Both the position numbers and the translations under genes were made by a program. The notes below the pieces were generated by a model. That model was not told the DNA's origin, did not search any database, and saw only the letters and a list, made by a program, of their open reading frames with translations. A stretch of DNA of 42,678 nucleotides, taken from the NCBI GenBank assembly GCA_020726265.1, contig DYSZ01000011.1, positions 1 through 42,678 of the forward strand, in the 5' to 3' direction. The stretch's first letter is position 1. Each line of letters begins with the position of its first letter. This document shows, in pieces, positions 33,623-42,325 of the stretch. This DNA comes from Draconibacterium orientale (GTDB taxonomy: Bacteria > Bacteroidota > Bacteroidia > Bacteroidales > Prolixibacteraceae).

Positions 33623-34384
33623 ATGAAAGAATTTATAAAAAGATACAAATTCGGTTTTATTGCCTTTTTTACAGTTTTGGTGATCATGCTGGCTATTACA
33701 GTTTTCAGATATATGAAATCGATGGAAGCTGTGGATAAGGCTGTTAACAAAAAACTATCGTTGATTCCTGAAGCCGAAATAAACGATGCCGGCTGGAACA
33801 GCCCTGAAATTCAGGAGAAAAAGAAAGAGATTCACTGGCTCGAACGACATCTTACGCTGGCCAAATCCGATTCGTTAAACCTGGGTATTAATCTTGCCGA
33901 TAGCATTGTTCAGGTACAGCTGAAAGGAACAGTACTTTTTCAGGCAAAAATCCAGAAACAAAATCCTGCACAATTCTATAACGAACTGAATTACGGAACA
34001 TATCTGGATTTTACAAAAATTGCCAGAATCAGCGACGAGCAGGCTAATATTCTCAAACGTCCGTTAAAAAGAATCCAGGCACCAAAAAATGAAGACGAAG
34101 CTGCTAAAATCAAGCACGATTCAATTCCCGACCCGCTTTTGGTTTGGAAATTTAAACTCGATAACCAGATTGAAGTTGTAATTACAGGAATCGGGCTGAA
34201 CAAGGATTCGGTGGCCGACCTGCGCTTCGATGAAGATATGCTCAGGTATAATGTGGAAAAAGTAAAACAAAAATGGGTAACAGAACACTACATCCCAACT
34301 TTGTACATTTGGCTGAATGACAAGGATGCCAAAGCCATTTACCGCGCCATACCCGAAAAAGGAAAGGTCGTTTTCAGAAACTGA
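33623..34384 (+). CDS. Unknown bitopic membrane protein of the L,D-transpeptidase cluster
   Basis: A 253-residue protein with one N-terminal membrane helix (FGFIAFFTVLVIMLAITVF, about 10-28) followed by a soluble periplasmic part. A helical segment (EKKKEIHWLERHLTLAKSDS) leads to a beta-rich domain (INLADSIVQVQLKGTVLFQA, LVWKFKLDNQIEVVITGIG, YIPTLYIWLNDKDAKAIYRA). I do not recognise the family. It starts 12 bp after the second transpeptidase gene and ends in a terminator, so it belongs to the same unit and may be a partner or assembly factor for the enzymes. Confidence 0.7.
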   Translation: MKEFIKRYKFGFIAFFTVLVIMLAITVFRYMKSMEAVDKAVNKKLSLIPEAEINDAGWNSPEIQEKKKEIHWLERHLTLAKSDSLNLGINLADSIVQVQLKGTVLFQAKIQKQNPAQFYNELNYGTYLDFTKIARISDEQANILKRPLKRIQAPKNEDEAAKIKHDSIPDPLLVWKFKLDNQIEVVITGIGLNKDSVADLRFDEDMLRYNVEKVKQKWVTEHYIPTLYIWLNDKDAKAIYRAIPEKGKVVFRN

Positions 34385-34404
34385 ACAGGTAAAGGAAATA
34401 TAGG

Positions 34405-34432
34405 AGCCGTTGATTTTATCACGGCTTTTTTT
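34405..34432 (+). terminator. Terminator of the L,D-transpeptidase cluster
   Basis: Hairpin AGCCGTTGAT / ATCACGGCT followed by seven T residues, 20 bp past the stop of the bitopic-protein gene. Confidence 0.75.
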
Positions 34433-34499
34433 GTGCAGTTTTTCATGGCTTTCTTTCTAAAATCAAATTTCGGTATAACTCTTAACATGGTTTATTTTT

Positions 34500-34507
34500 T
34501 AGCTTTG
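34500..34507 (+). promoter_or_regulatory. Bacteroidota -7 box for the isomerase-family gene
   Basis: TAGCTTTG matches TAnnTTTG, 27 bp before the start codon and just past the previous terminator. Confidence 0.4.
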
Positions 34508-34534
34508 CTTTTGTAAAACCATAAAACCTGAAAT

Positions 34535-35368
34535 ATGAAATTATTATCCTTTTTCTTTTTAGTATTCCTTGCGGTGCTTACCTCAGCCGCACAGGACAAC
34601 CGACCCTGTCCACAACCCGCTCCCGAAACCGGTGAAAAATTCAAACTCGGAATGGCCGGCTACACCTTTGTTAAATTCGATCTTGATAAAACACTGGAAA
34701 CACTTAAAAAAACAGATGTACATTATCTCTGCATCAAAGATTTTCATTTGCCGTTTGCCAGTACCGACGAAGAAATTACCGCATTTCATGCAAAACTAAA
34801 AACTGCTGATGTTACCGGCTATGCCGTTGGCCCGATTTATATGAAAAGCGAAGCAGAAATTGATCGCGCTTTTGACTACGCCAAACGGGTTGGGGTTAAA
34901 TTGATTGTGGGTGTACCAAACTACGAGCTTTTACCTTATGTAGACAAAAAAGTAAAAGAATACGGTTTTAATTATGCCATTCACCTGCACGGGCCTGACA
35001 TTGCCACTTACCCAGATGCGGATGATGTTTGGAACCATGTAAAAGATTTGGATCCGCGCCTTGGGATGTGCCTTGATATTGGTCACGACACCCGAAACGG
35101 GAAAGACCCGGTGGCCGACCTGAAAAAATACCAGAGCCGCGTTTTTGATATGCACATTAAAGATGTTACCGGCGCAACTAAACTGGGTTATACAGTTGAG
35201 ATGGGACGAGGTATCATTGATATTCCGGCTCTTGTAAAAATGCTCCGCGAAGTGGGTTATACAGGGGTTTGCAGTCTTGAATACGAAAAAGATATGAGCG
35301 ACCCATTTATGGGAATTGCCGAATCAATCGGTTATTTCAGAGCCGTGGTTGAAGCAACAAAAAAATAA
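34535..35368 (+). CDS. Exported sugar phosphate isomerase/epimerase family protein
   Basis: A 277-residue TIM-barrel protein (xylose isomerase-like, AP endonuclease 2 superfamily) with a signal peptide (MKLLSFFFLVFLAVLTSAAQ). Metal-site segments: FNYAIHLHGPD, MCLDIGHDTRNG, VFDMHIKDVTG, and CSLEYEKDM. Periplasmic members of this family are common in Bacteroidota beside 3-keto-glycoside (DUF1080) enzymes and may isomerise keto-sugars; here the DUF1080 gene is 28 kb away. Single gene with its own promoter-like box and terminator. Substrate unknown. Confidence 0.88.
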   Translation: MKLLSFFFLVFLAVLTSAAQDNRPCPQPAPETGEKFKLGMAGYTFVKFDLDKTLETLKKTDVHYLCIKDFHLPFASTDEEITAFHAKLKTADVTGYAVGPIYMKSEAEIDRAFDYAKRVGVKLIVGVPNYELLPYVDKKVKEYGFNYAIHLHGPDIATYPDADDVWNHVKDLDPRLGMCLDIGHDTRNGKDPVADLKKYQSRVFDMHIKDVTGATKLGYTVEMGRGIIDIPALVKMLREVGYTGVCSLEYEKDMSDPFMGIAESIGYFRAVVEATKK

Positions 35369-35388
35369 TGCTCACTGAATTATTACAG

Positions 35389-35421
35389 AAAAAGCTGAAT
35401 CAGAACTGGTTCAGCTTTTTT
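35389..35421 (+). terminator. Terminator of the isomerase-family gene
   Basis: Hairpin AAAAGCTGAA / TTCAGCTTTT with a 10-nt loop and a following T run, 20 bp past the stop codon. Confidence 0.8.
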
Positions 35422-35505
35422 GTTTGAGTTTTATTCAAACCGAAGGACTGATATGTCAACCAAATTCAAAATTGAATGTTCTACTACAAACAATAACTAA
35501 AAAAT

Positions 35506-35946
35506 ATGTACATAGGATTATTACATACACACAACATGTTTCGCTGGCTGGTGCTGATCGCACTGGTTATCACACTCATTTTTGCGTTGGCAGGCTGGTT
35601 TGGTAAGAAAAGCTGGAAAAAACGTGACCACATTTCAGGGTTGGTGCTGACCATTTTTATGGACATTCAATTTTTGGTTGGTTTGATTTTGTATTTTTTT
35701 GCAAGCCCGATTACCAAAGCTGCCTTTGCCGATTTCGGGGCAGCCATGAAAAATGCTGATTTGCGTTTTTATGCAGTCGAACACATTTTAATGATGTTAA
35801 TTGCGCTTGTGCTTGCACACATTGGCCGTATGAAAACTAAACGTATTAATGCCGACTGGAAAAAACACCGCACTTCAGTTATTTGGAATGGAATTTCTTT
35901 ACTGCTTATTCTGGCTGCTATTCCCTGGGAACGAGCACTAATGTAA
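35506..35946 (+). CDS. Four-helix membrane protein, cytochrome b-like
   Basis: A 146-residue integral membrane protein with four helices (about 10-30, 44-66, 87-105, 122-140). Conserved-looking His residues at the membrane faces (GLLHTHNMFRW, RDHISGL, YAVEHILMMLI, VLAHIGRMK) resemble small Bacteroidota proteins annotated as cytochrome B, so heme binding is possible but not shown. Charged cytoplasmic loops (KKSWKKRD, RMKTKRINADWKKH). Single gene; no redox partner beside it. Confidence 0.7.
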   Translation: MYIGLLHTHNMFRWLVLIALVITLIFALAGWFGKKSWKKRDHISGLVLTIFMDIQFLVGLILYFFASPITKAAFADFGAAMKNADLRFYAVEHILMMLIALVLAHIGRMKTKRINADWKKHRTSVIWNGISLLLILAAIPWERALM

Positions 35947-35978
35947 TTTACAGACAATTTGTAATCAGACACTTGAAT

Positions 35979-36263
35979 CTACAAGAAGGGATTCCTGATG
36001 GTTAATTCACAAATCTTTTGATTATGCTTTAAGTCCATAGAATACAATATTCTGCAATCCGAGTCAATTGCTGCTGCAATTATCAGTGAATCGTAAAACG
36101 AAAATCTCCAACGTTCCATTATTTCTATTGCATTGAAATACAAATTTTCGGATGGAAGAACCTCGCACAACGGATAAAGTATGGTTAAGTTGGTTTTGGT
36201 ATTAAAAAAGGCAAATACAGGAACATCGGAATGTAATTTCCATATTGGCAGAAAAAAAACCAC
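35979..36263 (-). pseudogene. PIN-domain (VapC-like) C-terminal remnant
   Basis: The final 60 residues read SENLYFNAIEIMERWRFSFY, then DSLIIAAAIDSDCRILYSMD and LKHNQKICELTIRNPFL, the C-terminal half of a PIN ribonuclease toxin (the SFYDSLI Asp and the ILYSxDL Asp are kept). The N-terminal 25 residues (MVFFLPIWKLHSDVPVFAF) lack the first-strand Asp (xFDTN) and look like read-in DNA. No antitoxin gene is beside it. Probably a dead toxin fragment. Confidence 0.65.
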
Positions 36264-36401
36264 ACTGAAAATTCAGCATGTTTTTTTGTTTATTTCATCT
36301 GTATATAATTTAATTAATTGTTTGATAATCAACTATTCATTCACAGTGGGTATGATTATTTTACGCTTATGGATATTTCATATTGGTTTCATATTGGTTT
36401 T

Positions 36402-38189
36402 TCAGTTTTTCCCAACCGAGTAAATATCATCAATCAGGTGCTGATATTTGGCTGCAACAATACTACGCCTGAGTTTCAGCGTTGGCGAAAGTTCGCCGGT
36501 TGCCGGTGTCCATTCTTCGCATACCAACCTGATGCGGCTGATTTGTTCGTGCGAACCCAGCATTTTATTTACAAGATTCACCTCTTTTTGTATCTGCTCA
36601 ATCACTTCAGGCAACTGAATCAGTTCAATGTTATTTTCATAGTGCACCTTATGCTCGGCACACCAATCGTGCAGCAACGGGAAGTTTGGCGAAATAAGTG
36701 CACTTGCAAATTTTTCGTTTGCCCCGATTACCATCACCTGCTCAATCAAATCTGAAACCTTCAGTTTGTTTTCAATCATTTGCGGCGCAATGTATTTTCC
36801 GCCCGAGAGTTTAAATATCTCCTTTTTACGGTCGGTTATTTTCAGGTATTTTCCGTCTTCCAGCACCCCGATATCGCCGGTATGAAACCAGCCATCGGCA
36901 TCGATTACTTCTGACGTAAGGTCGGGCGCTTTGTAATAGCCTTTCATTACGCCAGAACCTTTGCAAAGAATTTCGCCGTCTTCGGCAATTTTCACTTCGT
37001 AGCCTTCGAGAATCGGGCCTACAGTTCCAATTTTCAACTCCCCTTTTGCCGGATTGTTCACGGCAATTACAGGCGAAGTCTCGGTAAGCCCGTACCCTTC
37101 AAGGTTCAGCATCTTTGCCATTCCCAAAACACGCGCAATTCTTGGCTGCAAAGCAGCACCGCCCGAAACCACATACACAATGTTTCCGCCCAAAGCAGCA
37201 CGCCATTTCGAGTAAATCAGCTTGTCGGCAATTTTTATCTTCAGGCTGAGCAGCGGACTATATTTTTTGTTGTACTCAAAATGTTTTGTAAGGTCGAGTG
37301 CCCAGAAATAGAGCGATTTTTTGATGCCTTTCAGCTCTTTTCCTTTGGTAACAAACCCGTCGTGCACCTTTTCGAGCAATCGTGGAACCGAGTTGAACAT
37401 GTGTGGTTTTATCTCTTTAATGGCAGCAACAATCTGATTGAGGTTACCCACGTAGTAAATGCCCATTCCCTTGTACTGAAAGTGGTAATTCACACTGCGT
37501 TCGTACACATGGCAAAGCGGCAGAAAACTGATTACGCGGTGGTCTTTCCCCAGGTTGTGCATTTTTGAATGTGCCACAAAATTGGAAACAAGGTTGTTTT
37601 GTGTAAGCATCACGCCTTTGGGTACGCCAGTGGTGCCCGATGTATAAATTAAAGTGGCCAGGTCATCGGGCTGGATTGAATTTTTAATGGCTTCAAGTTT
37701 ATCCATTAGTTCTGCTTTTTTTGATGCTCCAAGCGCCAGAATTTCTTCGTAATTCTTAGCTCCTTTTACATCTTCAAAGGCATAGACACCTTTGATATCC
37801 ATCAACATCTCGGCAATCGGGTTAATTTTTTCAAAGAGTTTCTGATCGCCTACAATCACCATTTTTACTTCTGCATGATGCAAAATATACCTGTACTCAT
37901 CTTCTCCAATAGTAGGATATATAGGTACATGCACAACACCAGTCATGGCCATGCCCATATCGGCAAAGTTCCACTCGGGGCGATTGGCGGTAACTGTGGC
38001 AATTTTATCGCCTTTTTTGAGGCCAAGCGCCATAATGCCCAGGGCAAACTGGTGCGATTTTTCAACATATTCTTCGGTCGAAAATGTGTACCAGGTGCCA
38101 TCTTTTTTACCGCCCAGCGCATCTTTCCGCGGAAACTCCTGGTTATACCTATCGAGAATATCAAATGTACGGGTAACTGTTATTGCCAT
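36402..38189 (-). CDS. fadD: Long-chain fatty acid-CoA ligase (AMP-binding)
   Basis: A 595-residue adenylate-forming enzyme that activates fatty acids to acyl-CoA. Start taken at MAITVTRTFDILDRYNQEFP (38189), 19 codons inside the longest frame, because the extra N-terminal text is not family-like. AMP motif LATLIYTSGTTGVPKGVMLT, then LNLEGYGLTETSPVIAVNN, GWFHTGDIGVLEDGKYLKIT and DRKKEIFKLSGGKYIAPQMI. It resembles the FAA1-type (long-chain, bubblegum-like) branch common in Bacteroidota. The symbol is used loosely. An inverted repeat lies upstream at 38250-38264. Confidence 0.92.
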   Translation of the reverse strand: MAITVTRTFDILDRYNQEFPRKDALGGKKDGTWYTFSTEEYVEKSHQFALGIMALGLKKGDKIATVTANRPEWNFADMGMAMTGVVHVPIYPTIGEDEYRYILHHAEVKMVIVGDQKLFEKINPIAEMLMDIKGVYAFEDVKGAKNYEEILALGASKKAELMDKLEAIKNSIQPDDLATLIYTSGTTGVPKGVMLTQNNLVSNFVAHSKMHNLGKDHRVISFLPLCHVYERSVNYHFQYKGMGIYYVGNLNQIVAAIKEIKPHMFNSVPRLLEKVHDGFVTKGKELKGIKKSLYFWALDLTKHFEYNKKYSPLLSLKIKIADKLIYSKWRAALGGNIVYVVSGGAALQPRIARVLGMAKMLNLEGYGLTETSPVIAVNNPAKGELKIGTVGPILEGYEVKIAEDGEILCKGSGVMKGYYKAPDLTSEVIDADGWFHTGDIGVLEDGKYLKITDRKKEIFKLSGGKYIAPQMIENKLKVSDLIEQVMVIGANEKFASALISPNFPLLHDWCAEHKVHYENNIELIQLPEVIEQIQKEVNLVNKMLGSHEQISRIRLVCEEWTPATGELSPTLKLRRSIVAAKYQHLIDDIYSVGKN

Positions 38190-38448
38190 CGTTTTATTGG
38201 TTAAATTAAAAAGTCGGCTAAAATTAAATAAACAGGTATTACACAACGCTCATTACACGAATGAAATGATTATCTGTCAGCAAAAAAAACTGACGCTTGT
38301 CGATTATCTGTTCTGATAATTCCAAAAATCAATGTGAATGTTATCTCAGCTAAAGCTTGAGGCAATTGATAAATTGAATTGGCCTTCTGGCCAAACAATA
38401 AAATGATAAAAACAACAGACTTTAGTCAAATTCTTCGGTCTTCGGACT

Positions 38449-41400
38449 TTAAACTTCCTGCTCCTTTTCAAACCTTGTTTGCTTAAAATACGCCCAAATC
38501 ATTAGTGCTGCTAAAAGTGCAAACGAAACCGGAACGGCAGGATGAACACCATCGGCAACACCTTTCCCGTATGAGTGTAACCCGCTGAGGTAATAATTCA
38601 CTCCGAAATAGGTCATCAGCACCGAAGCGAAACCAATGATGGATGCCATGTTATAGTTAAAAATTCCTTTCAACCCAGGAATAAGGCGCATGTGTACAAT
38701 AAACGAATAAATCACAACTGTTATCAGCGCCCAGGTTTCTTTGGGATCCCAGCCCCAGTAACGGCCCCAGCTTTCGTTGGCCCAAACACCACCCAGAAAA
38801 GTTCCGATGGTAAGGAAATAGAGTCCGACAGTCGCCGACATCTCGTTAATTGTAGTTAGCTGTTCTATAAAACCCGTCACTTTTTGTTCGTTCTGTTTGC
38901 GGCGCAACACAATCAGAATCATGACCATGATACCCAGAAACATGCTCAGCCCGATAAAACCATAACTGGCCGTGATAATAGCCACATGAATGGTGAGCCA
39001 GTACGATTTAAGCACCGGAACCAGCGGCGTGATTTCGGGATTCATCCAACTCAGATGAGCCACAAAAAGTGCGATACCTGTCAGCAGTGAAGCAGTACCA
39101 ATCACCATTGCGTATTTACGCCCAAAAATCAGCCCGGCCAGCATTACAGCCCAGGCCACATAAACCACCGACTCGTAACCGTTGCTCCACGGCGCGTGTC
39201 CCGAAATATACCAGCGCAAAACCAATCCTACTGTATGTACCAAAAACAAAATTACAATGCCGCCCATAAAAGCCATTCTCAGGTATTTCAGCAGTGGTTT
39301 CTGCCTGAAAATATTGATAAATAAACCCACCAAAAGAAAAAACCCAAACAGCAGGTACCATGGGAAAACCCGTTTAAACGGGTTGATTTTATTGTAGGTA
39401 ATTTCGATGCTCTTTTTGTTTTCCGACGGAATCAGTTCTCCGCCAAATTTTTGTTGGAAAGTGCTAACTGCCTGCAAAATCTGGTTGGCGTCCACATATT
39501 TTTGTTCGGCCACCGATTGCAGTATCAACTGAAATCCGTTTCTCACGAAAAGCGAATCACCGCCGGAACACTCCACAGCATCGGCACCGGGTTGGTACCA
39601 GGCTTTATCGCGATGTTCACGTGGGAAAATATTAAAAATGCTTCCCTGGAAAACCATAAAACAGATGTTTACCCGCTCGTCGAGATAAATGTATTCCTTC
39701 TCAACCCGGTTGCGGAAAGCAGGCGTTTTTTCGTACGCAGCCCGCACACTTTCAAGTATTTTATAATTGCCTTTTTCGTCGAAGAGTTGTTGAATGGCAA
39801 GGTATTTTCCATTGGCACCCAACTGTTTCGCCAATGTTTTGTTGGCCACATAAATCATCGGCATCGTTTGCCAAAGCGAACTTTGTGTCATCATGCTCAG
39901 CACTACCTCATCGGCCGATTTTCCATACACCGACGATTTGTAGGTTACCTTCCTCACAATTTCGCTATTGAGGGTCGAAACCGGTTCAATACGACCGTCA
40001 ACTCCCTGTACCCACAAACGGCTGAAAGCTTCAACAGTTGCATCGTCAATATCAGGGATTGAAGTTGCCGAACCGGGTTGGGCAAACGCACCAACCGATA
40101 ACCCACCCAAAGCCAATAAAACCAATACGACGTGTACCGAACTCTGTTTTAACCGCCGCACCAGAAACTGAAAATAAGAACTTGGGTTAATCATCGAAAG
40201 GATAACTCCCAGAATCAGGAGTGTATAACCGAGATAAGTAATCCAAGTCCCCCAGAAATCGTGGTTTACCGAAAGTACAGTTCCAAACTCGTCGGTGTCG
40301 TAACTGCTTTGGAAAAATTTATACCCCTTGTGGGTGAGTGTGTTATTCATAAAAATGCGGATGTCTTTTTTAAGCCCGATGTTGTCGTCCTGCAAAACCA
40401 CTTCGGAAGCAAACGACGAAGGCGAATCAGAGCCGGGATAGCGTTCAAGCTGAAAATCTTTTAAATACAGGCTGAATGGCAGCGAAATGGGTTTCGAACC
40501 ATAAGCAAGCCGTAGAGTGCAGTTGCCGAGCGGAATAAAAACCGTGTCAGGCGCAACACCCGAATGACCAAAAACCGGCACTGTCTGTACACTTTTCCCA
40601 TCCGAAATTTCAACCATCACGGCATCGGTTGAGGTCTGTCCCTGGCTTTTTACCGCGGTAAAAGCCGCCGACGGAAAATAATTGCGTACAAGAAACCTGA
40701 AATTCCCAAAACTGTAGAGAAACATATTTTTTACTTCCACCGTGTCGCCTGCCGGAAAAGGGACCGACTCCTGGCTAGCCATCGTCATTTCACTGATAGA
40801 GTCGGCAGCAATCAGCAGCAACTGGTTACCGTTTCTGAAAAAACGGACACCGGTTGTAACGTCCGATTCAAATCCAGCGGTGAAACCGGAGTAGTTCAAA
40901 ACATCGCCGGGGCGAAACTGAAACGACTGCATTCCCTGTGCTGATGACGATGAAAAGACAAAATCGATAAACGGTGCGCCGGTTTCAGATGGGATGGGTT
41001 GTTGTTCGGCATTTTCGATAAAGCCAACCGCTTTCACTTTTACTGTCTGCCCGTCCACATTCAATTTTGCAGTAAATTGTTTTGGGGCAAGTTCAGAAAA
41101 AAGCGCCCGTTTTTCTTTGTGTTGGTCGTCATAGCCGGCAAAGAAATAGCTTTCTGACGAAAGGATGTGGCTCGAACTTTCGTTCTCGCGAATGTGCATC
41201 ACCCCTTCGAAACTGATGTACCGCGTGATGGCCGCACCCAACAGAATCACCAGAAACGAAATATGAAAAATCCCAAGCGTAAACCGTTTTCGGGTAAAGA
41301 ATTTATATTTTAAAAGATTGTTTACAAGGTTAATGGCCAGCAAAACCCAGATGGCCTCGAACCAGCGGGTTTTGTAAACCAGCGCCTGTGCGGTGGGTGT

Positions 41401-41508
41401 GCCGTAACTGCTTTCAACAAACGTGGCAAGGGCCATGGCAAAACCAACAGCCAGCAAAAGAAAACCCATAAACGGCATGGAAGTGATAAATGCGAAGAAC
41501 TTTTTCAT
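38449..41508 (-). CDS. Fused ResB-CcsA cytochrome c biogenesis protein
   Basis: A 1019-residue fusion of the two system II heme-handling proteins that attach heme to apocytochromes c outside the membrane. N-terminal ResB/CcsB-like part (about 1-440): helices at 5-30, 55-70, 75-95, a large periplasmic region, then a helix near 425-450. C-terminal CcsA part (about 720-1019) has eight helices and the heme-binding WWD motif GRYWGWDPKETWALI near residue 920. His residues in VHTVGLVLRWYISGH and FIVHMRLIP are probable heme ligands. The fusion order matches known Bacteroidota and epsilonproteobacterial CcsBA. It implies that the cell makes c-type cytochromes, in keeping with the NrfJ-like gene at 5427. 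Confidence 0.93.
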   Translation of the reverse strand: MKKFFAFITSMPFMGFLLLAVGFAMALATFVESSYGTPTAQALVYKTRWFEAIWVLLAINLVNNLLKYKFFTRKRFTLGIFHISFLVILLGAAITRYISFEGVMHIRENESSSHILSSESYFFAGYDDQHKEKRALFSELAPKQFTAKLNVDGQTVKVKAVGFIENAEQQPIPSETGAPFIDFVFSSSSAQGMQSFQFRPGDVLNYSGFTAGFESDVTTGVRFFRNGNQLLLIAADSISEMTMASQESVPFPAGDTVEVKNMFLYSFGNFRFLVRNYFPSAAFTAVKSQGQTSTDAVMVEISDGKSVQTVPVFGHSGVAPDTVFIPLGNCTLRLAYGSKPISLPFSLYLKDFQLERYPGSDSPSSFASEVVLQDDNIGLKKDIRIFMNNTLTHKGYKFFQSSYDTDEFGTVLSVNHDFWGTWITYLGYTLLILGVILSMINPSSYFQFLVRRLKQSSVHVVLVLLALGGLSVGAFAQPGSATSIPDIDDATVEAFSRLWVQGVDGRIEPVSTLNSEIVRKVTYKSSVYGKSADEVVLSMMTQSSLWQTMPMIYVANKTLAKQLGANGKYLAIQQLFDEKGNYKILESVRAAYEKTPAFRNRVEKEYIYLDERVNICFMVFQGSIFNIFPREHRDKAWYQPGADAVECSGGDSLFVRNGFQLILQSVAEQKYVDANQILQAVSTFQQKFGGELIPSENKKSIEITYNKINPFKRVFPWYLLFGFFLLVGLFINIFRQKPLLKYLRMAFMGGIVILFLVHTVGLVLRWYISGHAPWSNGYESVVYVAWAVMLAGLIFGRKYAMVIGTASLLTGIALFVAHLSWMNPEITPLVPVLKSYWLTIHVAIITASYGFIGLSMFLGIMVMILIVLRRKQNEQKVTGFIEQLTTINEMSATVGLYFLTIGTFLGGVWANESWGRYWGWDPKETWALITVVIYSFIVHMRLIPGLKGIFNYNMASIIGFASVLMTYFGVNYYLSGLHSYGKGVADGVHPAVPVSFALLAALMIWAYFKQTRFEKEQEV

Positions 41509-41741
41509 ATCTGAGACTTGAGATTGTTAGATTTGAGTAATGAGTAAAAACTATTGAGAAATGAGACAGAAAAAGGCAGACCCGGAAGTTTAACCCGGTG
41601 ATTGGTGTCTGATTCAGCTTTGTTTACAAATTTTCTGTTTTTCATTTTCAATTGTTACAACAGCCCGAAAATAGTTTTTGTTGTGATGATTGCATAGAAA
41701 TGCCGCTTAAAAAGAAGAGTTAATGATACTTTTATTCTATA

Positions 41742-42236
41742 CTAAGCAGCCAAAACAAAGTACAGGTAAGCCGAAAGAAAAATAGCAAGAAGAACAACAA
41801 TAATTAAAGCGATTTTCAGCCATCCGGCCTGTGTGTTGTTTTTTTGAAGCTGGAGAAATTCTGATAATGTATCGATTTTATAAACGAGTTTTTCCATCGA
41901 CATGCTGTCTTTTACAATATAATCGAACGCCCCGTATTTTATGGTATTCACCGCAATTTCAATGTCATCGTTGCTTGTCAGAAAAATAAATTGTGTTTGC
42001 AGATGTTTTTTCTTTACAGCTTTAAGTACATCTATTCCATTCATTCCTGTCATGTTGTAGTCTTCAACAACAATGTCAGGTATCAATCTTTTTTTGAGTG
42101 AGTCCAAACATTCTTCTCCCGAAAAAAAACTTCTGACATTAAAATATCCATTTTTTTTAAGATGTTCTGTTGTCACACGGTTCAGAATCTTATTGTCGTC
42201 AACTACAAAAATCAGATAGTTTTTATTTGCCGTCAT
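41742..42236 (-). CDS. Response-regulator receiver domain with C-terminal membrane anchor
   Basis: A 164-residue protein with one CheY-like receiver domain (residues about 6-125) and a single C-terminal membrane helix (about 139-162; WLKIALIIVVLLAIFLSAYL). The phosphoacceptor is Asp59 in VVEDYNMTGMNG, the acidic pair is Asp13-Asp14, then Thr87 (FIFLTSND) and Lys109 (YIVKD), so the site is complete. There is no output domain and no signal peptide, so it is a tail-anchored receiver facing the cytoplasm. No histidine kinase lies nearby. Partner unknown. Confidence 0.85.
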   Translation of the reverse strand: MTANKNYLIFVVDDNKILNRVTTEHLKKNGYFNVRSFFSGEECLDSLKKRLIPDIVVEDYNMTGMNGIDVLKAVKKKHLQTQFIFLTSNDDIEIAVNTIKYGAFDYIVKDSMSMEKLVYKIDTLSEFLQLQKNNTQAGWLKIALIIVVLLAIFLSAYLYFVLAA

Positions 42237-42257
42237 AGATATTCAGATTTTTGAACA

Positions 42258-42320
42258 TTCTAAATTTAGAATTTTATTCCCCATTGAGAAACAATTATCT
42301 TTAAGCTCAACAATTGTTGA
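42258..42320. promoter_or_regulatory. Two perfect 14-bp palindromes in a divergent promoter region
   Basis: TTCTAAATTTAGAA (42258-42271) and TCAACAATTGTTGA (42307-42320) are each fully self-complementary. They lie between the receiver-domain gene and the divergent hydrolase gene, the second one 5 bp before the hydrolase start codon. They could be operator sites. AT-rich context makes chance occurrence possible. Confidence 0.4.
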
Positions 42321-42325
42321 TAACT

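Noticed and set aside
39451-40062. Plus-strand open frame of 203 codons
   Set aside because: It is antisense to the ResB-CcsA gene, and its text has no family features.
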